A stretch of 39,109 bases of DNA from a virus, in IMG/VR virus record IMGVR_UViG_3300046522_000237, positions 1-39,109 of that record; one strand, 5' to 3'. Below, piece by piece: positions 12,956 through 21,267 of the stretch (within the stretch, counting starts at the first letter, position 1; each line of letters begins with the position of its first letter). Below the pieces are notes generated by a model. It made no database searches and was not told the origin of the DNA. It was given only the letters and a program-made list of their open reading frames with translations. The position numbers and the translations under genes are program-made.

Positions 12956-13306
12956 ATGGCGCTCCACGACCCGATCGACAACGAGCAGCGCGACGAGAAG
13001 CTGGCCGAGCTGACCCGCGAGTGCGCCGACACGATCACCCAGGCGCTGGCCGCCGGCCTGCCGAAGACGACGAAGCTGATCGACGAAGCGCTGGGCGAAT
13101 TCATGCAGGACGACCTGGCGCGCGCCGAGCTGCTGCGCAAGACCGCCGCCGGCGAGAACGCGATGCACCAGGTGCTGACTGATCTGATCTGGAACGAGGC
13201 CCTGCAGCGCGCTGAGGCGGAGCTGACGCGCCAAGAGCGCAGCCGCCGCGACAGCGCCGACGAAGCCCGGGTCGACCTGGCCATCTGGCACCGCAAAGCT
13301 GCCTGA
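12956..13306 (+). CDS. Helical acidic protein (116 aa), unknown function
   Basis: It starts two bases after the previous stop. The protein is nearly all helix, rich in Glu, Asp, Ala, Leu and Arg, with periodic hydrophobic positions (KLAELTRECADTITQAL, KTTKLIDEALGEFMQD) that suggest a coiled-coil bundle. It has no cysteine cluster or membrane span. It is cotranscribed with the gene upstream. Not recognised. Confidence 0.75.
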   Translation: MALHDPIDNEQRDEKLAELTRECADTITQALAAGLPKTTKLIDEALGEFMQDDLARAELLRKTAAGENAMHQVLTDLIWNEALQRAEAELTRQERSRRDSADEARVDLAIWHRKAA

Positions 13307-13843
13307 CCGGTTTACCGAAGCGGCGCACCTCGGAACACAACGTGCGCTTTGCCCTGAATCTCGGGTCAGGAAATAGAGGGAGTGGGATCTCGAATGCCCT
13401 GGCAGCCTGGAACAGACAGGCACCACAGAGCAAGGGCGGCGTGGGAAATCGATGACACGCAAAGACGCATACGGGTGGAGCGTCAGAAAAGATAGTTCCC
13501 ATCGACGGCAGGAAGGTGGCCTCAGACCTCTCTACCAGCACGGGATGCTGGGTGAAGTCGAAACACATCGCCGGGGTAGCGTCCGGCCCCTTGCTCTGTG
13601 GTGAATGCGCAGGCTGATGCGCAGTGATGTTGAGGCGGGAAATCGCGACCTGACAAAGGCCGACACAACAAGCGCTCGGGGCTATGCCCGCGCACCGAGC
13701 AAGCCGGAGATCAGCACCGGCCACCACTCGCTAGCCTGATTGCGCATAGGCCCGCGACGAGCGCGGTTAGAGCTCGCCACCCGGTGAAAGGCCGGGACCA
13801 ACAACGATAGCCGGCCGCGCCGGCGCCAACGAGGAGAGCAGGG
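13307..13843. other. 537-bp gene-poor leader in the rightward operon
   Basis: No frame here has the GC3 bias of the flanking genes. Several stems are visible near the downstream end: an outer GCTCGG/CCGAGC enclosing GGGC/GCCC (about 13673-13700), CCGCG/CGCGG (about 13752-13766), and CCCGG/CCGGG (about 13781-13797). The octamer ATGCGCAG is repeated at 13605 and 13617. Two tiny abutting frames (13452-13604 and 13605-13739) lack ribosome sites. It may be a structured mRNA leader, an antitermination or processing site, or the remnant of lost genes. Confidence 0.4.
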
Positions 13844-14323
13844 ATGGACGTGACAACACACAACGGTCAAGCGGAGGTAGTGATGAGCAACACCGCTCGC
13901 GCCGTGACCAATATCGGTGAGCTGTTCGCTGCGCTCGCTGTGGGCTGGCAGGACGGCGGGCGCAATAACCGACGCCTGATCGCCGGCGACGGCGGCCAGT
14001 TCATTCGCGTCGATCCGCGCCGTCACCTGCACTCGTTCTACAGCCCATGGCCCGGCGATATTCCCGTCGATGGCGGCGGCTACTCGCTTAAGGGCTTCAT
14101 CCGCTTCGAGGCGCGCACCACGTTCCGCGACCTGTTCACCACCAGCAGCGCAGGCGACGACGTCTGGTGCAGCGCCGAGCTCACAGCGCGCGGCTTCGAG
14201 CTGGCGCAGGCCGGGCTGCTGCTGGACTGCACCGGACTGAACCACCCGTTCTTCTTCCCGCCGGCGGCTCAAATCGTGCCTGATCTTCAATTGGGTGCCG
14301 CCGTAAAAAGGATTGCGCCATGA
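13844..14323 (+). CDS. Protein of unknown function (159 aa)
   Basis: The ATG at 13844 has GAGGAGAG upstream; an internal ATG at 13883 is possible. The protein has a beta-rich central part with many Gly and Asp (GGRNNRRLIAGDGGQFIRVD) and aromatic motifs (HSFYSPWPGDIP). It has no signal peptide and no membrane span. It ends with an overlap to the next gene (ATGA). It is part of the early rightward operon upstream of the annealing protein. Not recognised. Confidence 0.75.
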   Translation: MDVTTHNGQAEVVMSNTARAVTNIGELFAALAVGWQDGGRNNRRLIAGDGGQFIRVDPRRHLHSFYSPWPGDIPVDGGGYSLKGFIRFEARTTFRDLFTTSSAGDDVWCSAELTARGFELAQAGLLLDCTGLNHPFFFPPAAQIVPDLQLGAAVKRIAP

Positions 14324-14529
14324 CCGTTGTCGCGCTCACCCGTGTCCCGCGCCGCCTGGTGCGCAAGCTGGCCAAGCCGGCGCTGCTCTGGCTGAACGCC
14401 TGGCGCTTCCAGGATTCGATGTTCGAGCTCGCGCGACTTCAGGCAGCGGGAAACGCAGTCGCCGTGGCCCGCGAGAGCCGCCACCAGGTGAAGCTGATGC
14501 AGCAGCGCCGCCAGATCCAGGGGTGGTGA
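14320..14529 (+). CDS. Small basic protein (69 aa)
   Basis: The start overlaps the previous stop (ATGA). The protein is Arg/Leu/Ala-rich and basic, with one amphipathic helix (PRRLVRKLAKPALLWLNAWR) and a Gln/Arg tail. It has no cysteine or clear membrane span. It could bind nucleic acid or the membrane surface; its function is unknown. The next small gene follows three bases later. Confidence 0.65.
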   Translation: MTVVALTRVPRRLVRKLAKPALLWLNAWRFQDSMFELARLQAAGNAVAVARESRHQVKLMQQRRQIQGW

Positions 14530-14531
14530 GC

Positions 14532-14636
14532 ATGCTGCGCTTCGTCGCCTACCAGTACCGCTATGCCTGCCGCGCCGGCTTCGGCCGCCGCAAGGCCATG
14601 ACCCGCGCCGTGCGCACCTACGTTTTCGGTTTTTAA
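14532..14636 (+). CDS. 34-residue basic peptide
   Basis: The ATG at 14532 follows the previous stop by two bases. The product is Arg/Tyr-rich (MLRFVAYQYRYACRAGFGRR, then KAMTRAVRTYVFGF). GC3 is high and the frame sits tightly between two genes, so it is probably translated by coupling. Function unknown. Confidence 0.5.
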   Translation: MLRFVAYQYRYACRAGFGRRKAMTRAVRTYVFGF

Positions 14637-14650
14637 CCCAGGAGAGCAAT

Positions 14651-15712
14651 TTGAACGACATGAACAAAAACGCCTTGGCCACGACCCAAGGATTCAGCGA
14701 ATCGAGCTCGAACTACGCGGTCCAGGAAACGGCATCCACGATGGCCGCCGCGCAGGGCAAGGCAATGGTCGAGGCGCGCTACGTGATGGCCCTGCGCAAC
14801 CCGCGCAACTGGGACCAGGTGCGCAGTGACATCCTGACCGAGTGCAAGCGCCCGTCGTTCGCGGACAACAAGAGTGTCTACTACCGCAAGCCGATCGGGC
14901 AGGGCGTCGAAGGCCTGGGTATCCGCTTCGTGGAGTCGGCCATGCGCCACATGCGCAACGTGCTGGTCGACCCGATCATGATCTTCGAGGACGACTTCAA
15001 GGAAATTTACCGAGTCAGCGTGACGGACCTTGAAGCGAACATCACCTACACCACCGACGTCAAGGTGTCCAAGACCGTGGAGCGTAGCAAGCCGATGGAT
15101 GACGGCAGCTATCTCTCGATGCGGCTGAACAGCTACAAGAAGGCCGTCTACACGGTGCCGGCGCAGGACGACGACCTCCTGAACAAGCGCGGCGCGCTGG
15201 TTTCGAAGGCCGTCCGCACGCTGGGCCTGCGCATCATCCCGGGCGATATCCAGGACGAAGCGATCGAGATCATCAAGAAGGTACGCCTGAACGACGCCGC
15301 ACAGGACCCGGCCGGCGAGCGCAAGAAGATCGTCGATGCATTCGGCGACATCGGTGTCAAGGCGGTCGACCTGGTCGAATACCTGGGCCACGCCATCGAC
15401 CAGTGCTCGCCGGCGGAAATCCTCGCACTGCGCGGCATCTACGGCGCGATCCGGGACGGCGAGGCTACCTGGGCGGGCGTGATGGACAACAAGGCGGAGC
15501 AGGACGCGGCGAAAAAGCCCGTCGGCGGCCAGCCAAAAGAACTGCCGATGTGCACCGCCGAAGAGTTCGCGAAGAAGACGCCCGAGTGGCGCAAGGTCAT
15601 CCTCGACAAGAAGAAGACGGTCGCGGACCTGGTCGCCACCATCCAGACCAAGACCCTGCTCACCGAAGACCAGAAGCTGACGATCGACAGCTGGTCCCAC
15701 GAAAGCGAATAA
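14651..15712 (+). CDS. Putative single-strand annealing protein, partner of the YqaJ exonuclease
   Basis: The protein has 353 residues and lies directly before the YqaJ exonuclease, the usual place of a phage annealing protein that pairs exonuclease-generated single strands. The central part has a pattern I associate with exonuclease-linked phage proteins: ALRNPRNWDQVRSDILTECK, then a Tyr-x-x-Pro-x-Gly turn, then a stretch on fitness for DNA (GLGIRFVESAMRHMRN), then SVTDLEANITY. I do not see a Walker motif, so it is not RecA-like. AGGAG lies 6 bases before TTG 14651, favouring that unusual start; ATG 14660 is the alternative. The annealing role is inferred from context. Confidence 0.6.
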   Translation: MNDMNKNALATTQGFSESSSNYAVQETASTMAAAQGKAMVEARYVMALRNPRNWDQVRSDILTECKRPSFADNKSVYYRKPIGQGVEGLGIRFVESAMRHMRNVLVDPIMIFEDDFKEIYRVSVTDLEANITYTTDVKVSKTVERSKPMDDGSYLSMRLNSYKKAVYTVPAQDDDLLNKRGALVSKAVRTLGLRIIPGDIQDEAIEIIKKVRLNDAAQDPAGERKKIVDAFGDIGVKAVDLVEYLGHAIDQCSPAEILALRGIYGAIRDGEATWAGVMDNKAEQDAAKKPVGGQPKELPMCTAEEFAKKTPEWRKVILDKKKTVADLVATIQTKTLLTEDQKLTIDSWSHESE

Positions 15713-15722
15713 GGAGAACACC

Positions 15723-17537
15723 ATGCAAATCCATAATCTCGTCCAGGGCAGTCCAGAGTGGCAGGCCTTCCGTCTCGATCACTTCGGCGCCAGTGAGGCC
15801 GCAGCCATGCTGGGCCTGTCGTCGAAGGTCTCGCGGACCGAGCTGCTGCACATGAAGCACACCGGTACCGCGCAGCAGTTCAGCGACTGGGTGCAGAAGA
15901 ACATCCTCGACCATGGCCACGCTGTCGAAGCGATGGCGCGCCCACTGGTCGAAGAACTGATCGGTACCGAGCTCTACCCGGTGACCTGCTCGGATGGTCT
16001 GCTGTCGGCTTCCTGCGACGGCCTGACCATGGCGGAAGATGTCGCCTTCGAGCACAAGCAGTGGAACCAGGCGCTGGCCGAGGCGATCATGGCCTTCGGT
16101 GAGCTGCCGGACGAATATATGCCGCAATGCCAGCAGATCATGATGGTGACCGGCGCCCGCCGCGTGAAATTCGTCTGCTCGGACGGCACGCTCGATAACT
16201 TTGTGCACATGGACGTGCTGCCGGATGCAGCCTGGCAGGCGCGTATCCTCGCAGGCTGGTCGCAATTTGAAAAAGACCTGGCCGAATACCAGCACGTCGA
16301 AGTCTTGCCGGCGCCCGTCGCCGCCGCGGTGCAGGACCTCCCAGCCCTGTCGATCCGCGTCGACGGTCAGCTGACCCTGAACCACAACCTGGTGCTGTTC
16401 GGGGAGAAGCTGCAGTCGTTCATTGCCGATATCGACACGAACCCGAGCGACGACCAGTCTTTCGCCGACGCCGAGCAAGCCATCAAGGTGATGGAGCGCG
16501 CCGAGAATGCGCTGGGCGCCGCCGAGGCCTCCGCGCTCGGCCAGATCTCGACCGTAGACGACATGGTGCGCACGGTGGCCAGCTACAAGGAACTGGCGCG
16601 CAAGACGCGCCTGATGCTGGAGAAGGTGGTCAAGGCGCGCAAGGAAACGATCCGCGTCGAGATCCAGCAGGCCGGCAAGGACAAGGCCACAGCGCACATC
16701 GCCGCGCTGAATACGCGCCTTGGCCGCCCGTACATGCCGGCCGTCCCGGTCGACTTCGCCGGCGTCATGAAGGGTAAGAAAACCGTCGCCAGCCTGCGCG
16801 ATGCGGTCGATACCGAGCTGGCGCGCTTCAAGATCGCGGCCAATTCCATCGCCGACCGCATCCAGGTGAACCTGGCCACGCTGCGCGAACTTGCGGCCGC
16901 CCATGCCTTCCTGTTCGCCGACACCGCGTCGATCGTGCTGAAGGACGGCGACGACCTGACCGCCCTGGTCAAGATGCGGATCGCCGACCACGAGAAGGCC
17001 GAGCTGGCGAAAGCCGAAGCGCTGCGCGCCCGGATCGCCGAGGAAGAACGCGTCAAGGCCGAGCAGGCAGCGGCGGAGCGCGTCCGTGCGGAGCAGGCCG
17101 AGGCTGCGCGCGTCGCCGAGGAAGCTGCTGCAGCCGAGCGCGCCCGGGTTGCGGCCGACACGAAACGCCAGCTCGAGGAGCAGGCCGCCAGCATCGCGGC
17201 TGCGCGCTCGCGGGAAGCGGAAGCCGCCCGGGCAGCAGCAGCCCAGGCACAAACCGAGCAGCAGAATATTCCTGAAAATATTCCTGCGCCGGCGCCCGCC
17301 CATGTGACGCCGATCGACGCCGCGCGCGCCCCCGCCGACGAACCGCTGCTGCGCCTCGGCCAGATCAACGAGCGCCTGGCGCCCATCGCGATCACCGCCG
17401 AAGGCCTGGCCCGCCTGGGCTTTGCGCACGCATTGACCGACAAGTCGGCCAAGTTGTATCGCGAGTCCGACTTCCACCGTATCTGCGCTGCGCTGATTCG
17501 TCACATCACCGCCGCCGCCCAGGCGAAGGCCGCGTGA
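15723..17537 (+). CDS. YqaJ/lambda-exonuclease family nuclease fused to a long coiled coil
   Basis: The protein has 604 residues, far longer than typical YqaJ nucleases (200-330). Residues 1-200 are the nuclease: GSPEWQAFRLDHFGASEAAA at 9-28, GHAVEA at 65-70, Asp99 (SASCDG) and Glu110-x-Lys112 (AFEHKQW), the metal site that degrades 5' strands of duplex DNA. Residues 200-420 are helical. Residues 420-520 are a near-perfect Ala/Glu/Arg coiled coil (repeated AERVRAEQAEAARVAEEAAA). The last 65 residues form a separate small domain (RLGQINERLAPIAITAEGLA onwards). It supplies recombination with the upstream annealing protein and may trimerise through the fused helices. Confidence 0.88.
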   Translation: MQIHNLVQGSPEWQAFRLDHFGASEAAAMLGLSSKVSRTELLHMKHTGTAQQFSDWVQKNILDHGHAVEAMARPLVEELIGTELYPVTCSDGLLSASCDGLTMAEDVAFEHKQWNQALAEAIMAFGELPDEYMPQCQQIMMVTGARRVKFVCSDGTLDNFVHMDVLPDAAWQARILAGWSQFEKDLAEYQHVEVLPAPVAAAVQDLPALSIRVDGQLTLNHNLVLFGEKLQSFIADIDTNPSDDQSFADAEQAIKVMERAENALGAAEASALGQISTVDDMVRTVASYKELARKTRLMLEKVVKARKETIRVEIQQAGKDKATAHIAALNTRLGRPYMPAVPVDFAGVMKGKKTVASLRDAVDTELARFKIAANSIADRIQVNLATLRELAAAHAFLFADTASIVLKDGDDLTALVKMRIADHEKAELAKAEALRARIAEEERVKAEQAAAERVRAEQAEAARVAEEAAAAERARVAADTKRQLEEQAASIAAARSREAEAARAAAAQAQTEQQNIPENIPAPAPAHVTPIDAARAPADEPLLRLGQINERLAPIAITAEGLARLGFAHALTDKSAKLYRESDFHRICAALIRHITAAAQAKAA

Positions 17538-17538
17538 C

Positions 17539-17781
17539 ATGGCCGGCCAGCGCGCGTGTCTCTGGACGGTCCAGCGCTGCCGCGAGCAGGCCTTCCAGAA
17601 GTTCCTCGGCGTCGACGGCGAGCAGGCCGCCGCCCGCCGCGTGAAGGAGGTATGCGAAGTCGGCTCCCGCGCGGAGCTGGATCGCGATGCAGCAGCCCAG
17701 GCGCGCTGGAACGAGCGGATCCGCCAGCGCTACCAGCAGTACCTGCAAGACCCTAAAAATCAAACCACCCAGGAGAAATAA
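17539..17781 (+). CDS. Small charged protein (80 aa)
   Basis: It starts one base after the exonuclease stop and ends directly before the next ATG. The protein is helical, rich in Arg, Gln, Ala and Glu, with two cysteines (LWTVQRCREQAF and VKEVCEVGSR). No family is recognised. Cotranscription with the recombination genes suggests an accessory role, but this is only context. Confidence 0.65.
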   Translation: MAGQRACLWTVQRCREQAFQKFLGVDGEQAAARRVKEVCEVGSRAELDRDAAAQARWNERIRQRYQQYLQDPKNQTTQEK

Positions 17782-18522
17782 ATGAGCGCCACGAAGAAAG
17801 CCCCAGCAGCAAACGACAGCACCCTGAAACGCAACGCAAACGGCTACGGCGCGCTGCCGGGCTTCGAGAACTTCACCCTGCCTGACGAGGGCTTCGCACC
17901 TGGCGCGGTCGTCAACGGCAGCGAGATCTCCGTACTGCGCCTCATCGATGACTCGAAGGCCAAGGACATCGCCGCCGCTTGGGTCGGCGGAAACGACGAC
18001 ATCAGCGCGTGGACGCCTTCGGTGCCGCTCGGCGACGACTGGCGCCTGGCCGCCGTGGCCGAGCACGAAGAAGGCCCGTTCGCGGTGTTCGCCCGTCCCG
18101 GTGTGCACGGTGTCCTCGACGGCAAAGCGTATGCGCAGGAGTTCCTGCTCGGCGCGATGATCAAGGCCTGCACCAAGCACCTGAAGACCCTGTCGACGCC
18201 CTGGATCAATCTGAAGGAAGGCGAGCAGAAGCGCGTGCTCGCCGCCGTGCAGGTGGATTGCCGCACTGCCGTGCGTGACGCGATCGACATCATCGCCAGC
18301 AATGCGCGCATGACGTTCCCCGCCGCTGTCGACCAGGTCGTGTTCAAGGATGGCGTGAAGTGCGTGCTGACGCTGGCCAAGGGCGATTGGGCTCACAGCT
18401 TGGCCGACGCCGAGGGCGGGTTCGTCACCATCGTCATCGAGGAGCGTTCGAAGCTGCTGCAGGAGGGTGATGCGCTGGCGGTCGAGAAAGACCAGAAGTC
18501 CCTGCTGGACGAGGCGGCCTGA
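17782..18522 (+). CDS. Recombination-module protein of unknown function (246 aa)
   Basis: It starts directly after the previous stop with AGGAG 7 bases upstream. The polar N-terminus (about 35 residues) is followed by a mixed alpha/beta protein with segments such as GNDDISAWTPSVPLGDDWRL and EEGPFAVFARPGVHGVLDGK. The last part is helical and ends with a charged KDQKSLLDEAA. It has no nuclease, ATPase or zinc motif. Proteins of this size just after a YqaJ nuclease are common in phages of high-GC hosts but are not characterised as far as I know. Confidence 0.75.
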   Translation: MSATKKAPAANDSTLKRNANGYGALPGFENFTLPDEGFAPGAVVNGSEISVLRLIDDSKAKDIAAAWVGGNDDISAWTPSVPLGDDWRLAAVAEHEEGPFAVFARPGVHGVLDGKAYAQEFLLGAMIKACTKHLKTLSTPWINLKEGEQKRVLAAVQVDCRTAVRDAIDIIASNARMTFPAAVDQVVFKDGVKCVLTLAKGDWAHSLADAEGGFVTIVIEERSKLLQEGDALAVEKDQKSLLDEAA

Positions 18523-18524
18523 GC

Positions 18525-18722
18525 ATGAAGCTCCAGGTCAAGGATTCCGGCGCCTGGCGCAACGTCCTGAACTTCGACCAGGGGCGTCGCGCGGAGGTCG
18601 AAGCCGCTGGCGCCGCGCTCCTCCAGGCGGCGGGCTGCGTGAAGACGACGATGCGGATCAGCGACGGCGAGCGGGCGCTGGCGTATTGCGAGCCGCCGGC
18701 ATGCACGTGGAGGCCAGCGTGA
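18525..18722 (+). CDS. Small protein of unknown function (65 aa)
   Basis: The ATG lies two bases after the previous stop. It starts MKLQVKDSGAWRNVLNF, a beta-like beginning, with a later helix and two cysteines (AAGCVKTT and AYCEPPACTW). The C-terminal Cys-containing turn could bind metal together with Cys in the middle. Its stop overlaps the GTG start of the HNH gene (GTGA). No family is recognised. Confidence 0.65.
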   Translation: MKLQVKDSGAWRNVLNFDQGRRAEVEAAGAALLQAAGCVKTTMRISDGERALAYCEPPACTWRPA

Positions 18723-19402
18723 CCAAGTCAAAAGGGATTCTCGGACCCCGCGCTGTGTGGACCGACGAGCAGCTCGAAACGCTGCGCCGGCTGTACCCGA
18801 ACTACAAGACCGAGGATGTCGCCTTCATGGTCGGGCATCCGCTGCAGGTGGTGTACCGGAAAGCCAACAGCCTGGGCCTGAAGAAGTCGGAAGAGTTCCT
18901 GTCCAGCGGCGCCGCCGGAAGGCTGGATGGCGTCCGAGGCGGATGCACCAGATTCCAAAAGGGCATCCAGCCGTGGAACAAGGGCGTGAAGGGCGTGAAT
19001 ATGGGCGATTCCGCCACCAGGTTCAAGCCCGGGCAGGCGCCGCCGAACACCCTGCCGATCGGAAGCACGAAGTTCGACAAGAGCGGCGTGCTGCTGCAAA
19101 AGGTCAGCGATGCGAAGGGTAACAACAGCAAGCGCTGGCGCGCTGTGCACGAGTTGGTGTGGGTAGCGGCGAACGGCCCGGTGCCGGAGAAGCACATCGT
19201 GGTGTTCAAGCCCGGCATGCGCACCAGCGCGCTCGAGGAAATCACGGTCGACCGGGTGGAGTGCATCAGCCTGGCCGAAAACATGAAGCGAAACACGCGG
19301 CATAACCTGCCGCCCGAACTTAACCAGGTGGTGCAGCTGCGCGCGGTGCTCACCCGACAAATCAACAAGAGGATAAAACATGGCCAAGAAGAACATCGAT
19401 GA
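18719..19402 (+). CDS. HNH-like homing-type endonuclease with N-terminal helix-turn-helix
   Basis: The protein has 227 residues. The N-terminal ~55 residues form a SANT/helix-turn-helix-like domain (WTDEQLETLRRLYPNYKTED, then VVYRKANSLGL). After a Gly/Lys-rich linker the C-terminal part has the phage HNH pattern with His in AVHELVWVAANGPVPEKHIV and a downstream Glu-Cys-Ile segment with NMKRNTR. The expected central Asn is weak, so activity is uncertain. GGAGG lies 5 bases before GTG 18719, which decides the start; ATG 18701 is the alternative. It may be a mobile endonuclease or a DNA-processing enzyme. Confidence 0.7.
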   Translation: MTKSKGILGPRAVWTDEQLETLRRLYPNYKTEDVAFMVGHPLQVVYRKANSLGLKKSEEFLSSGAAGRLDGVRGGCTRFQKGIQPWNKGVKGVNMGDSATRFKPGQAPPNTLPIGSTKFDKSGVLLQKVSDAKGNNSKRWRAVHELVWVAANGPVPEKHIVVFKPGMRTSALEEITVDRVECISLAENMKRNTRHNLPPELNQVVQLRAVLTRQINKRIKHGQEEHR

Positions 19403-19628
19403 CCTGCGCGAGCTGCTGTTCGACACGATCGAAGGCGTAAAGAGCGGCAAGCTCGACGTCGACCGCGCCCGCATGATTGGCGACCTGTCCCAGGTGATGG
19501 TGAACTCGGCGAAGGTCGAGGTCGAGTATGCGAAGGCCACGGGCCAAAAGGGCAGCGGTTTCCTCGAGCAGCCGCAGCAGCTGCCGCCCGGGATCACCGG
19601 CGTCACCGTGCACAAGATGAGGGGCTGA
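19380..19628 (+). CDS. Small helical protein (82 aa)
   Basis: It overlaps the end of the HNH gene by 23 bp. It starts MAKKNIDDLRELLFDTIEGV with regular charged helices through the first 60 residues (DRARMIGDLSQVMVNSAKVE), and a Gln/Pro tail. Proteins of this look are common in phage early operons without known roles. There is no membrane span. Confidence 0.75.
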   Translation: MAKKNIDDLRELLFDTIEGVKSGKLDVDRARMIGDLSQVMVNSAKVEVEYAKATGQKGSGFLEQPQQLPPGITGVTVHKMRG

Positions 19629-19630
19629 TC

Positions 19631-20593
19631 ATGACCACTGCCGAAGACCGCGACCGCCGCAAAAACGACCGGCAACCGGGCCAACAGCTCGAATGGGACA
19701 CCGAGAAGCCGCTGATTGCCGCGGCGCTGTCTCACCTGGCGCTCGAGCGAGCCGCCGCGTGCGCCATTCAGATCCCGGATACCGACCCGCCGCTGTACGT
19801 GGCGATCGGGACGCCGGAAACGATCGGGAAGCTGATGGAGATCGACCGGCCCGACACCTCGGCACATGGGCGGGAAGGCGAGCATGCTGGACGCTTCGAC
19901 CGCGTGACGCCGCAGCCTGACGGTTCGTTCCAGCACTCGTATCGGGGCGAGCCGGTGGCGGGGCCAACGCGCGTCGCCGCCCCTGCTACTGGCGCACTGG
20001 TAGCGATGCCCGAGGACGCGCTGCATTTCTTGGCAATCGCGATGGTGGGCTTCAATGGCCGCAAAGACGCAGGCTATGCGGAAGCACGCGCCGTACTCGA
20101 CAGCGTGCTGGCAGCGCCTCACATGAAGCGCATCTTCGCCGCCCCTGCTACTGACGCACTGGTAGCGGCACCGATCCAGATGATCCTGCATTGCCCGAAT
20201 TGCCACACGCAGCACATCGACGCGCCCGACGAGCGCACCGCCAGCTGGACGAACCCGCCGCACCGGTCGCACCTCTGCCACGCCTGCGGCGACATCTGGC
20301 GCCCGGCTGACGTTCCGACCGAAGGCGTGCGCGCCATCCGGACCAAGGGCAGCAACGACTCGGAAAGCGCAGCGGCACCGGCAGAGCCGACCGACGAACA
20401 GTTGCGCGATGCCATCGCGGACGGCCTGCGCGGGCTGTACGGCTGTGGCCGCGCGTGGAGCGCGTGGAGCGTCGGCACGATGTCGGAGGACGATTTCTAC
20501 CCTGCCGATGAGTCGGACGAGTGCATCACGCAAGTGTTCGACGCTATCCGCGCCACCCATCAGCCTACCGTGCAGGAAGGCGGTGCCGTATGA
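19631..20593 (+). CDS. Mosaic protein with zinc-ribbon segment and internal duplication (320 aa)
   Basis: The N-terminal part (1-110) is a small alpha/beta domain. Residues about 112-125 (RVAAPATGALVAM) and about 168-180 (FAAPATDALVAA) are duplicated linkers, encoded by 32-bp repeats with one mismatch, 162 bp apart. A zinc ribbon follows, with CPNCHTQHID and later HLCHACGDIWRP: four Cys plus His. The C-terminal part (about 255-320) is a separate helical domain. Such modular proteins are seen in phage early regions (Ea-like), where domains shuffle. The ATG at 19631 follows the previous stop by two bases; the end overlaps the ASCH gene. Function unknown. Confidence 0.8.
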   Translation: MTTAEDRDRRKNDRQPGQQLEWDTEKPLIAAALSHLALERAAACAIQIPDTDPPLYVAIGTPETIGKLMEIDRPDTSAHGREGEHAGRFDRVTPQPDGSFQHSYRGEPVAGPTRVAAPATGALVAMPEDALHFLAIAMVGFNGRKDAGYAEARAVLDSVLAAPHMKRIFAAPATDALVAAPIQMILHCPNCHTQHIDAPDERTASWTNPPHRSHLCHACGDIWRPADVPTEGVRAIRTKGSNDSESAAAPAEPTDEQLRDAIADGLRGLYGCGRAWSAWSVGTMSEDDFYPADESDECITQVFDAIRATHQPTVQEGGAV

Positions 20594-21267
20594 AAGAGCG
20601 CCCAATCCTGTTCAGCGCGCCGATGGTGCGCGCGCTGCTCGACGGCACTAAGACGCAGACGCGGCGGATTGTGAAGCCGCAGCCGCAAGACTGGCAGCAC
20701 CTGCAGCCCATGTGGGGCACCAGCCCGCCACCGAACCCGGTCGCTTTCGGTCGGCCTGGCGTTGTGCGGCCGGTGGCGCCCGACTGGCCAGATGGCGCCG
20801 CCGACGACATCGTGTGCCCCTACGGCCAGCCGGGCGACCGCCTGTGGGTGCGCGAGACGTGGGCGCAGCCGGCAGCGCTCGACCCGGGGCCGACCGTCTA
20901 CCGGGCCGACTACCCCGCATGCGTGCCGCACGGCTATACCAACATCCCGCCGGCCGACGAGATCCGCTGGAAGCCGAGCATCCACATGTTCAGGAAGGGC
21001 AGCCGAATCATCCTCGAGGTGGTGTCGGTGCGCGTCGAGCGGCTGAACGACTGCAGCGCGGTCGACGCGATCGCCGAGGGTATCCGCCGCATCGGGGAGG
21101 GCTTCGAGCGCTGGCACCCTGATCCGGCCGACACCGAGCACACGGGCACGACCAAAGATCCGGTGCTGGCGTATCGAGGGCTGTGGGAATCGATCAACGG
21201 CGCCGGCAGCTGGGCCGCGAATCCTTGGGTGTGGGTGGTCGAATTTAAACGATTGGAGGCAGCATGA
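20590..21267 (+). CDS. ASCH-domain protein (225 aa)
   Basis: The protein begins KERPILFSAPMVRALLDGTK followed by TQTRRIVKP, the typical opening of phage ASCH-type proteins, and it has a later RLWVRETWAQ motif. ASCH/PUA-like folds bind RNA or modified nucleotides. The middle contains IRWKPSIHMFRKGSRIILEV and the C-terminus WESINGAGSWAANPWVWVVE, both conserved in this family. It is coupled to the upstream gene (ATGA) and to the next one by overlap. A role in RNA or nucleotide recognition is possible, but the phage function is not known. Confidence 0.85.
   Translation: MKERPILFSAPMVRALLDGTKTQTRRIVKPQPQDWQHLQPMWGTSPPPNPVAFGRPGVVRPVAPDWPDGAADDIVCPYGQPGDRLWVRETWAQPAALDPGPTVYRADYPACVPHGYTNIPPADEIRWKPSIHMFRKGSRIILEVVSVRVERLNDCSAVDAIAEGIRRIGEGFERWHPDPADTEHTGTTKDPVLAYRGLWESINGAGSWAANPWVWVVEFKRLEAA

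Noticed and set aside
13452-13739. Two abutting small frames (50 and 44 residues) in the gene-poor leader
   Set aside because: They lack ribosome sites and the strong GC3 bias of genuine genes here; TGAATG adjacency alone is not enough.
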